Shown here piece by piece: positions 1 to 8,300 of a DNA stretch of 23,570 nucleotides (the stretch's first letter is position 1; the number at the start of each line of letters is the position of its first letter). The notes under the pieces were generated by a model. That model had not been told where the DNA came from. It did not search any database and saw only the letters and a program-made list of their open reading frames with translations. Position numbers and translations under genes: made by a program. The stretch covers positions 1 to 23,570 of the forward strand of contig JAOAAW010000105.1 in NCBI GenBank assembly GCA_026418655.1. The letters run 5' to 3'. Source of the DNA: a bacterium. GTDB taxonomy: Bacteria; Ratteibacteria; UBA8468; B48-G9; DTJG01.

Positions 1-701
1 CTGCATGCACTCTTCTCAATCATCGCACATCTCCCCCCCCCCTCTATCACGATAGTATGGCCTGGGCCCCAGAACTGATTGTATCTCTCAAGGACTTCAA
101 CTGCCTCAATTGCATTTCTGCAGTATCTGGCAACAATTTTAAAGACAGGCGCAGGAAAAATTTCTTCTGGTTCTTCATCAAGGAAAATCCCTGAAGAAAC
201 ACTGCCGATTATAAGATGTTCATTAATTGCTGGCCATTCAGGCGCCTCAAATGGCTCCTCAGGGCTTGTATCAAGATTGTTGGCAAGCAGCGGTCCACAA
301 TCACTGTGAGGGAAAAATATATAGCTGCACTTTGCTCTGTCAGATAAACCATCCATTTTACCGATTTTTCCTGTACATATCATTCTATGATAAAAATTCA
401 TTCCATTTGTGTAAAGTGCAGTATGTCCTTCATCAAGACCGGCACCATGTTCAATCCCTTTCCATTCAGCAAGAATGAGCTCTCTGACGCCACGCAGTTC
501 AGGATACTTCTTAAAATCTACAGAAGCATTGATTCTTTTCTTGCTATGGTCAACAACCATCCTGATAATTTCTTTATCAGGTTTATCAGGCATGTGTTTT
601 TTTAACATATTGAGATTCAGTGCAATCATTTTGCCAACAAATTCTCTATGTTTTGATGCCCAGTTTTTTGCTTCATTATACCAGTTCTCATATGTCCACA
701 T
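1..701 (-). CDS. C45-type Ntn hydrolase / acyltransferase-like protein, partial (C-terminus off the window)
   Basis: The reading frame is open from ATG 701 to the window edge (233 residues visible). A strong GAGGGGG ribosome site lies 5 nt before the ATG. It is a clear paralogue of the complete protein at 4160-5371. Both share an N-terminal helical region, then a Cys in an A-K-C-S-Y segment (Cys125, against Cys123), a downstream N-N-L-D motif, an E-E-P-E-E-I-F-P segment, and F-W-G-P-G followed 15 residues later by I-E-K-S-x-C. In the C45/AAT (acyl-CoA:6-aminopenicillanate acyltransferase) family the Cys becomes the N-terminal nucleophile after self-cleavage; here it is preceded by Lys, not the usual Gly. 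No signal peptide, so cytoplasmic. It is the last visible gene of the minus operon, 46 nt after the propeller/SIS gene. A run of ten G bases on the coding strand (33-42) lies in frame just before the IEKS motif. Substrate unknown. Confidence 0.75.
   Translation of the reverse strand, partial: MWTYENWYNEAKNWASKHREFVGKMIALNLNMLKKHMPDKPDKEIIRMVVDHSKKRINASVDFKKYPELRGVRELILAEWKGIEHGAGLDEGHTALYTNGMNFYHRMICTGKIGKMDGLSDRAKCSYIFFPHSDCGPLLANNLDTSPEEPFEAPEWPAINEHLIIGSVSSGIFLDEEPEEIFPAPVFKIVARYCRNAIEAVEVLERYNQFWGPGHTIVIEGGGRCAMIEKSAC
33..42. repeat. C10 homopolymer (G10 on the coding strand) inside a gene
   Basis: Ten consecutive C on the plus strand read as part of a Glu codon and three Gly codons in the minus-strand C45 gene. 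The frame after the tract (A-M-I-E-K-S-A-C) matches the paralogue at 4160-5371 with no length change, so ten bases is the in-frame length. Such a tract is conspicuous in AT-rich DNA and could slip in replication or sequencing. Confidence 0.9.
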
Positions 702-714
702 TTGTCCCCCTCTT

Positions 715-740
715 ATTCAAAGTTGATTTGAATTATATCA
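715..740 (-). promoter_or_regulatory. Extended -10 motif overlapped by a 7-bp inverted repeat
   Basis: On the minus strand a TG-A-TATAAT motif (TATAAT at 737-732) lies upstream of the partial C45 gene. It is overlapped by ATTCAAA-N5-TTTGAAT (715-733), a perfect 7-bp inverted repeat. No -35 box of good quality is found at the right distance. It could be an operon-internal promoter with an operator, or a weak AT-rich hairpin. Tentative. Confidence 0.3.
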
Positions 741-747
741 TGAATTT

Positions 748-3258
748 CTATTTTCTCTGAGACAAAATCTGAGAAAGCACTTCAACATTCAAACATTCAT
801 ATGCAACAATCTGCATAATCCCGCTTGGAGGGAGTATTCTTATAGGTAATCCTTCTACCCAGACACAGGCATCCCCGAATCTATATCCCATATCAATATA
901 CACAGCAATATCATCGGGTATACCCCAGCCAGGCTGGTTTTCTTCATCGTTTTCAGCGCTTATCAGAATTACTCGCTGTTTTTTTCTTTTGAAAATTTCT
1001 TTTGATTCAGGGTCCATACCGGTATATCCAAGTCTGACAATCAATGCATTGTCGGGAGTACTCTGGATATACTTTTCAACCTGATGTGTTACATTGGTAT
1101 GTAAATCAACATTAACTGCCCATCTTGAGTCCTCATATTTTCCAACATATGTCCATGGCATATGTCCCATGGAAGCAATGGGAATTTTTTTCCCTTTCCT
1201 GACTTCTTTAATAATTAAGTCAACCGCCTTTTCAATATTCTGAATCTGAGTATTCTGAAACTTCCTGACATGATACCTTATACCATCAAGAAACCTTTCA
1301 GCAAGTTCTCCTTCTGGTATTGGCCTGACAGGATATTCATCCATAAACTGTTTTTTGAACAGATATTGATTTCCCCATTCAGGACCATCTTTATAAGCGT
1401 ATGATTTCCACATTGCAGGTGTATGACCATTTCTTGTAATGGCTGAAAAAATTTCAGCCATCAGTGCCCATGCATTAAGAGCATTGATCAGGTGATTAGT
1501 CCTTCCTGCTTTTGAACCATCAGGAAGCATAACACATCTATCATCAATTCCAGTACCTGTATCAAACCACTCATTACAGGCACTCACCTGTTCGGCAAGT
1601 TCTGGCAAATCCTTTGGTCCAAAACCAACAACAAATCCACCGTTTGCTCTGAATGATTGTATTCTTGAAACTTCATTCTTTGCTAATGGTTTTGTCTGCC
1701 AGCCAATGATTGAAACATCCAGTTTTTTCTCTTCAGGAGTTCTATCCTTCTTGAATGGCCTATCAAAACCCACATTCACCATCCCACCACTGCGACCCCA
1801 TAGTTCGTCCTGAAGCCCCTGATAAACAATCGGATGAAAACCTATGAGTCCACCCTTCATATGTCTATCAGCAATAATTTCAGCAACCTGTGTGATTTTC
1901 TTGAGATTTGATTCAACTTCATCGCAGGCATCAAGAACTGCCTGACAATATTGTTTTGCCGCATAGCCGCTATCTCCGGTTTTCAAAGTTTTTTCCGGTA
2001 TTTTGAAACCATCTATCTTGAGCAATGTAAACGGATAAATGCTTGTTGCGTAAAGAGTGCCATCGTGCGTTGCAATCATTGCCATGTGAACATGAAGAAT
2101 TGTAAGGGTTCCATCTGGTAGCAGGTGGAAACCATGAGTAAATGGCTTTGGCTTACCATCTGACGTGGTAAACTGAAAATAATCAGGATTTTTTACTGCG
2201 ATTACCCCAAGGTCTTCCATCTTATTTTTCTTCGGGTCATACCTTACAAGGTGATGAAGATAACCAGAACCAAAGCCAGTATCATTGTCAACCCTCCACA
2301 GGCAATAAACTTTTCCATCAGGGTGCAGGCAGAGTGAACCGCGAGAATCAGGATTTTTACCATTTATCATTCTGCCCAGATTTTTTGCCTTAATGGTCTT
2401 TCCAGAATCTGCTAAATCCAATCTGTAAAGTTCGGGAAAACTTATCATTGTCATATATGCGGTTTTTTTATCCTGAGCAAGAACCCATGTGCATATTGCA
2501 TATCCAGGTCCCTGTGGTTTTTTAAATGGTTTACCATTGATGGTTATTGGTCTGACAATAACTTTATTTTTTTCAGGATCATATGTTGCAATCTGAAAGT
2601 CCTTTGTTATTGCATGTGCTCTACCGTTTCTGTCAATAAGCGTTGTTGCATAAGGAAGAAGAAGCGGACCTAATTCCCTGTAATTTTTCGTTTTCGTATC
2701 ATAAACCATCCAGTGTTGATCTTCACATGTAACAACATAAATCAATCCCCTGTCTTCATCTGCAACAACATCAATAACACCCTGTCCAGGATATGGCATT
2801 CCAAGGCACTCTGGCTTTTGAGTGGCAGGGTCGTATACCATGACAAATCCACCGGGATAATCTGATGTGTCTCCTGCAGCCCGATCCCCCTGCTTGCTTC
2901 CAACATAGATTTTTCCGCTTTTCCCGACAAAATTCTTGGTGTGTATCTTTGCCTGGGCAGCATAGCCCTTTGCATCAATACCACACACTTTATGAGTATC
3001 AATAACAATTTTTTGTTTTTCTGTGTAAGGATCAAACTCAACAAGATAGGAATTTTCATTGTATTTTGCTGTGCCTATATAGATTTTTCCATCCAGCCCT
3101 TCACATAGAGAAAAATACCCTGATTCATTATTGTGGGTTTCAGGCAGAACATGATATGCCTTAGCATATATGTATTTAAAAGGAGGCTGTAAGCCTGAAA
3201 CAGTGTTTGTTAAAAGAAATGAAAAAATAAGCAATGCAATCTTGTAGACTTTTTTCAT
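748..3258 (-). CDS. Exported beta-propeller / SIS-like (sugar isomerase fold) fusion protein
   Basis: 836 aa. Residues 1-22 form a Sec signal peptide (M-K-K start, hydrophobic core, S-G-L end). Residues about 40-415 hold repeated propeller blades with recurrent motifs such as G-K-I-Y-I/V-G, V-Y-D/F-D-P-x-T and D-G-K-V-Y, as in SMP-30/YVTN-like propellers. From about 425 to the end the pattern changes to an alpha/beta fold resembling a SIS (phosphosugar isomerase/binding) module: helices, then V-S-I-I-G-W, later I-P-I-A-S-M-G, R-L-G-Y-T-G, V-I-L-I-S-A, a G-D-A segment and P-P-S-G-I-M-Q. SIS domains are normally cytoplasmic, so an exported one is odd. A good AGGAGA ribosome site precedes ATG 3258. 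It lies 43 nt after the hydroxyacyl-CoA dehydrogenase gene. The propeller and signal peptide are well supported; the SIS assignment is by pattern and moderate. Substrate unknown; a glycan or sugar-acid binder is plausible from the neighbours. Confidence 0.65.
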   Translation of the reverse strand: MKKVYKIALLIFSFLLTNTVSGLQPPFKYIYAKAYHVLPETHNNESGYFSLCEGLDGKIYIGTAKYNENSYLVEFDPYTEKQKIVIDTHKVCGIDAKGYAAQAKIHTKNFVGKSGKIYVGSKQGDRAAGDTSDYPGGFVMVYDPATQKPECLGMPYPGQGVIDVVADEDRGLIYVVTCEDQHWMVYDTKTKNYRELGPLLLPYATTLIDRNGRAHAITKDFQIATYDPEKNKVIVRPITINGKPFKKPQGPGYAICTWVLAQDKKTAYMTMISFPELYRLDLADSGKTIKAKNLGRMINGKNPDSRGSLCLHPDGKVYCLWRVDNDTGFGSGYLHHLVRYDPKKNKMEDLGVIAVKNPDYFQFTTSDGKPKPFTHGFHLLPDGTLTILHVHMAMIATHDGTLYATSIYPFTLLKIDGFKIPEKTLKTGDSGYAAKQYCQAVLDACDEVESNLKKITQVAEIIADRHMKGGLIGFHPIVYQGLQDELWGRSGGMVNVGFDRPFKKDRTPEEKKLDVSIIGWQTKPLAKNEVSRIQSFRANGGFVVGFGPKDLPELAEQVSACNEWFDTGTGIDDRCVMLPDGSKAGRTNHLINALNAWALMAEIFSAITRNGHTPAMWKSYAYKDGPEWGNQYLFKKQFMDEYPVRPIPEGELAERFLDGIRYHVRKFQNTQIQNIEKAVDLIIKEVRKGKKIPIASMGHMPWTYVGKYEDSRWAVNVDLHTNVTHQVEKYIQSTPDNALIVRLGYTGMDPESKEIFKRKKQRVILISAENDEENQPGWGIPDDIAVYIDMGYRFGDACVWVEGLPIRILPPSGIMQIVAYECLNVEVLSQILSQRK

Positions 3259-3301
3259 CTTTTCTCCTGTCCAAATCTTTTTTTTCTCGAGAAAATACTT
3301 G

Positions 3302-4150
3302 TCAATAGGAATAGAATCCCTGACCTGTTTTTTTGCCCAGTTTATTCTCCTTAACCATCTGCTTCAACAGATTACAGGGCTTATATTTTGGATTACTCAG
3401 TTGTTTCTCAAGATTTTCCAGTATGTGAACACAAACATCAATTCCAATGAGGTCAGCAAGAGCAAGTGGTCCCATGGGATGACCTGCTCCAAACTTCATC
3501 GCAGCATCTATGGAATCCATTTTAGCAATATTCTCTTCAACAAGAATTGCTGCTTCATTTATCATAGGAATTAAAAGGCGATTTACTATAAAGCCAGGGC
3601 TATCCCTGACCTCCACAGGAATTTTGCCAATGAATTCTGCAAGTTTTTTTATTGTTTCAATGGTTTTTTCAGATGTTTTTTCTCCTTTCACAATTTCCAC
3701 AAGTTTCATCCTGTGAGCCGGATTGAAGAAATGCATACCAGCAACCCTTTCAGGATAAACTGTTGATGCTGCCAGTTCAGTAATACTCAATGAAGAAGTG
3801 TTTGATGCCAGTATTATCTCTTTTGAGAAAAGTCTGTCAAGCTGTGAAAAAAGACCCTTTTTTGTTTCAATATCTTCTATTATTGCTTCTATTACAAGCT
3901 GCGCATTTTTTGCCCGTTCAATATCTTCAACAATTTTAATCCTCTCAAGAATATCATTTCTATACTGCGCTGTTATTTCACCTGAATCAACATTTCTCTG
4001 CAATCTCTCGCTGATTTTTGACAATGCCTTTCTGGCAACATCTGTACTGGTATCCGTTAAAAAAACATTTATCTGATGTTCTGCCAGACATTGTGCAATG
4101 CCACAGCCCATTGTTCCAGATCCAATAACAAGAACATTTTTTATTTCCAT
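3302..4150 (-). CDS. hbd: L-3-hydroxyacyl-CoA (3-hydroxybutyryl-CoA) dehydrogenase
   Basis: 282 aa, the standard length for Hbd/PaaH enzymes, which interconvert (S)-3-hydroxyacyl-CoA and 3-oxoacyl-CoA with NAD(P). The Rossmann motif G10-S-G-T-M-G15 opens the protein. The catalytic set is intact: Ser119 (N-T-S-S), His140 in H-F-F-N-P, Glu152 and Asn190 in F-I-V-N-R, at the same spacing as in clostridial Hbd. The C-terminal domain has G-H-P-M-G-P-L-A-L-A-D-L-I-G. Its ribosome site AAGGG overlaps the stop codon of the C45 gene (gap 9 nt), so translation is probably coupled. No thiolase, crotonase or acyl-CoA dehydrogenase lies nearby, so it is not part of a visible beta-oxidation cluster. It more likely serves the acyl chemistry of this operon, although a household role cannot be excluded. 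Very confident on family, less on chain length. Confidence 0.93.
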   Translation of the reverse strand: MEIKNVLVIGSGTMGCGIAQCLAEHQINVFLTDTSTDVARKALSKISERLQRNVDSGEITAQYRNDILERIKIVEDIERAKNAQLVIEAIIEDIETKKGLFSQLDRLFSKEIILASNTSSLSITELAASTVYPERVAGMHFFNPAHRMKLVEIVKGEKTSEKTIETIKKLAEFIGKIPVEVRDSPGFIVNRLLIPMINEAAILVEENIAKMDSIDAAMKFGAGHPMGPLALADLIGIDVCVHILENLEKQLSNPKYKPCNLLKQMVKENKLGKKTGQGFYSY

Positions 4151-4159
4151 TTTATCCCT

Positions 4160-5371
4160 TTATGGTTTTATAACCTGCCTTACTCCTTTTTCCCATTCTT
4201 TCCTCATTTCAACGCCCTCTCCAAGAATCAAAAATGGCTGTGTTTCATAAATTGGTTTATTACCTTCTTTTCTCCACCAGAGAGTCCTTCTTGTTGGTCC
4301 AAACAGAACTGATGATGAACTGGTAAGTGTCCAGTTTGCCTCCCAGTCAAGCCGATGTCCTTTTTCACCTGCAAGACAGATTCTATCCGGAAAGGGCACT
4401 GCATGGTCAAGCATAATACTGGCAAGTCCTTCAATTGTTGGTGTACCCGAAGCTTCCTGCTCAACAAGATGCAACAAACGTTTGTATCTTTTCTCGCAAC
4501 CCTGCCAGAAAACATAATCCGGATTATCAACGGGGTCAAAACCTCTCATTTCAAATGAAATTTTATCCCTTTCTTTCTTAAAAGCATTCATTTCAGGCGT
4601 GAGATACGAACAGGCAGTGACTGCTGAAGCGCCATTTTTTGCCCATCTTACACCCATCCTGCAGTTTGATTTTTCAATGGCAACCGAATTATATTCAGGG
4701 TCAGCAAAAACAATATTTCCTGGTCCCCAGAACTCCCGATATCTGTAAAGAAAATCAACAAAATCCTTGAGAGTTTTTATATCTTCAGGCATTATTTCAA
4801 AAACATCAACAGGAAAGATATTTTCTGGTTCTTCATCGCAGAGTACAGCAGAAGAGGCACTTCCAACAGGTGTTATCTTTGTAAATGGCTTTCCTGATGG
4901 TCCTTTTTCAGGAGGGTCAAACTTTTGAAAAGGTCTTACAATATCATCTAAATTCTGCCCGGCCATTGGACCTTCTTTACCATGTCCGAACCAGACACCT
5001 GTACACTTACCCTTTGGAGCATCTTTTCTCACATATCTGGTATTTAATCTCCTGCTGACAAACCAGTACCAGTTGAAATGATGTGCCATCATCCATAAAT
5101 CACCACAGCCATCAAGAAACCCTTTATGTTCTGCCCTGACAACATCAACCCATTTTCTGCATTCAGGAAATTTTGTAAGGTCCAGGTCTGCAGCCATTCT
5201 TTCTTTTTCAAGTTTTATAATCTCTTCCCTGTAGTTTAGTTGGGCAGAAGCAGGATAACTTTTTTTTGCCCAATCCATTACACTCTCTGCCATCAAAATC
5301 CACTGTGGATCCTTTGCAGCAGCAATTCCTGCCTGTTTGCCCTTCTGGTATGCCTGCTCAACCGTTAACAT
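4160..5371 (-). CDS. C45-type Ntn hydrolase / acyltransferase-like protein
   Basis: 403 aa, no signal peptide. Residues 1-120 are a helical, charged leader that would be the pro-region. Cys123 in G-K-C-T-G-V-W-F, followed by G-P-M-A-G-Q-N140-L-D-D, matches the C45/AAT pattern in which the Cys nucleophile is exposed by autoproteolysis and the Asn lies about 17 residues downstream. A later I-V-F-A-D...V-A-I-E-K-S segment fits the beta strands of the Ntn core. Family members hydrolyse or transfer acyl groups on amides or from acyl-CoA (for example acyl-CoA:6-APA acyltransferase, carcinine hydrolase). Here Lys, not Gly, precedes the Cys. AGGAGG lies 5 nt before ATG 5371, 8 nt after the stop of the 1200-aa gene. 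It is paralogous to the partial gene at 1-701. Substrate not predictable; an N-acyl compound is the reasonable guess. Confidence 0.75.
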   Translation of the reverse strand: MLTVEQAYQKGKQAGIAAAKDPQWILMAESVMDWAKKSYPASAQLNYREEIIKLEKERMAADLDLTKFPECRKWVDVVRAEHKGFLDGCGDLWMMAHHFNWYWFVSRRLNTRYVRKDAPKGKCTGVWFGHGKEGPMAGQNLDDIVRPFQKFDPPEKGPSGKPFTKITPVGSASSAVLCDEEPENIFPVDVFEIMPEDIKTLKDFVDFLYRYREFWGPGNIVFADPEYNSVAIEKSNCRMGVRWAKNGASAVTACSYLTPEMNAFKKERDKISFEMRGFDPVDNPDYVFWQGCEKRYKRLLHLVEQEASGTPTIEGLASIMLDHAVPFPDRICLAGEKGHRLDWEANWTLTSSSSVLFGPTRRTLWWRKEGNKPIYETQPFLILGEGVEMRKEWEKGVRQVIKP

Positions 5372-5379
5372 ATATCCTC

Positions 5380-8300
5380 CTATTTGATATTCCAGGTAAA
5401 CTTTCTTGAAAATCCTGAATGAAGCAGTTCAATATCAAGTGTCCATACACCTGTGATTTCATTTTCAGCAACAGCCTTTCCCATTACATAACCCGAACTG
5501 TTGACACTGATAATCTTGTCACATTCAACACGACCTTCAGGGTTCCTGCATATCAGACGACAGAGAAATTCTCCCTTTACAACATTTTTATTCAAAATCG
5601 GCAATAGTTTAAGATAAAGATATTCTCCCCTTTGATAAGAAATTTTTCCTTCAATTTCTATTGAATCAGGAAACAATTGATATAGGCCAATAAATCTTCC
5701 GGAAAGGTCTTCAATCTCGCAGTCAATTTCAATGCCATGATCGGTTTTTCTCAAAGGAAATTCCTCAAAAGTAATCAGGTCAACTGCAAAATTAATCTCA
5801 TAATCTGGCTTAAAAACCCTCACGGTTGTTTTCTCATGCTTTTGAGAATGATTGATAACTGTGATACACATAAATTCATCATTGTTCATAAAACTTGCTT
5901 CAACCATGACATTGGAACTCAGTACCTTCGGAAAAATCTTTTCTCTTTCAAAGAAAATCTCCTGGAATTTTTCCTTTATAATGTTTTCTTTTCTTATATC
6001 GCCGGAAACTAGAATATCAGTGTAGATTTCGTCAAGGTTTGCGGTAAGAAAATAAACCTTTCCATTCCCATAATTTGCTGTTTTAATTTCAATTCCTTCA
6101 AATAATGGCTCTGAAGAAGTAAAATTCAAATCCGGTAAAAATTCAATTCTTTCTCCATTGTGATTGTAGGATGGAATTTTATCAATAATAAGAATACCGC
6201 CGTTTTTAACAAATTCCTCAATTCTCTCAGCTGCAAGTTGATGAATATACTGGGTATCAAACAATGCCAGCAGCTTGTAATCCTTTATCCCATCTTTTGC
6301 TACAAGCCTTTCCTCGATAACATCACATTCTCCAAAGTACCTGAATAAAAACTCGTAAGAATTGAAAGGAGTATAACCGGTAGGATACCACCTATTGAAT
6401 GGTCTTTCTTCCTTGTGATAAAAACCGATACCCGCATAGCCGGGTGGAAGTTGCTTGGGCTGCGGATTTATTACCCAGTTTGTGTGCGGAAAAAACATTG
6501 CAATTGCTGCATCCGGCTTATTTAATTTTTTCAAAAGCGGAGAGGCCTTTCTGATTTTTTTCAATTCCTTACCAAAAATTTCCCATCTTTCCTGTCTCAA
6601 TCCAAAGGTATTTGAGAAGGTGGGTTTGTACATCAGATGAAATGTTTTTGCGTTCTGCCCGATGGCTGTATAAAGTATCTCACAGGGCGCTTTTATTGGT
6701 TCAATATCATGCGGGTAATCTCTGTCATCTGTCTGGACAAAAAACCCAAGCTGTTTTCTGAAATGATTTGCTAAATTTCTGTATCTTGCAAAGGCGAAAT
6801 GGAACTGATGAAATTTTGCCTTTTCTGCTCCTGCAAAATGTGCGTACATGTAGTTATAGCAATCAAACTCAAAAGTATCGCAATATCTGAACCATTTTAA
6901 ATCGTCAGCAAAACTGAAATGAGTTGAGTATTGACCTGCTCCCACAAGAGCAAAAACATGATTTGCCTGGACCCTGCTGCGATATTGTAGTACTGCATCG
7001 TATGTATCCTTAAATGCTTTTTCATAGTAATCGCCGAGAAAATCAAAAAAGTCATATCTTTTTTTGCCTCGCACATCCGCAAGTTCAGACCATTTTGGCA
7101 TCTCATAGCCATATTTTTTTCTGAAGGTCTCAAGACATATTTCACATCTACAAATATTGGCGGGAAGTGCATGCGGTTCATCCCAGATTTCCATACTCAA
7201 AAGTGCTGGAATTTTTTCAGCACGCTGGATAATCGGTCTTACATATTCAAATGTTTTTTTTCGGAAGTCATCTGTAAGAATACACGGAACATTGGGATTT
7301 TTACCTTCTTCCATATACCAGGGACCATGGTCAATAAAACAGGATAATCCTTCGTATTCTCCCCACAGATACACATCATATTCAAACTGGGTAAGATACC
7401 GGTAATACAGAAGATGCCTGTAAAACCTATCACCGAAATTTCCATAAACCTTACCTGAAATTAAACAATTAAAACCTTTATTTATTCTGTCCTCTACATC
7501 CTGATGAATTCTTTTTTCAGTAAGTCCATCAACATGCACAGGTGCAACAAAAAGTAAATCTTCCACAGGTTCAACATGAATGACTGCAAATTTGTATTCT
7601 GAAAAAAACGATTGTGAACGGGTAATACCCGTTGCCTTCAAAGTATATAAACCCTTGCGCCAGTTAGGGACTTTATATTCAAACACATATGAACTACCGG
7701 GATTTATTTGCTCCCTGCGAACAACCACATTTTCTTTTTCATCTCTGATTTCAATGACAAGTTTTTCAACCCTTGGTGGAACGATTTTAATTTCAAAATT
7801 CAGGTTTTGACCTGGCATGAATACATATTCATGCTCAAGATTCTCTATCATTATGAATGTGGTATTCTTTACCTCAACAATTGCATCCCTTCTGTGAACA
7901 ACAGGCTCATACGGGTCAATCCGTATATTTTTCATATCTCTGTCAATATCCCTGCCATATTGAACAGTGAGAACCATTTTATAGAGATTCTGTGGCAGTA
8001 CATGAAGCTCGACAGGTAGACGAAAACCAAATCTTATCCTGCTACCTTTTATTTCTAAGTTTTCCTTAAAAACAAGAGAGGCAAAATCAGGTGTTCTTCC
8101 TGCTGCCTGAATATGGGAATCATTGCCATAGATTTCTAATGTCGCCTTTTTTGGTTTTTCTCTGGATGATTCAAGTTCAGCCTTAAGTTCCCATTGTCCT
8201 GACTTTTTCCTTTTAATCTCAAAATCTTTGATTATGATATCTTTCTCTTTCTTCAATAGCCACATGATGAGATTCCTTATAAGGTCATCATACTGGCTGT

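Noticed and set aside
79..726. Several plus-strand open frames at the left edge
   Set aside because: They lie antisense to a continuous minus-strand frame whose translation matches the paralogue at 4160-5371 motif by motif, so they are shadows.
3302..4150. Part of a beta-oxidation or butyrate cluster
   Set aside because: No thiolase, crotonase or acyl-CoA dehydrogenase gene is in the window.
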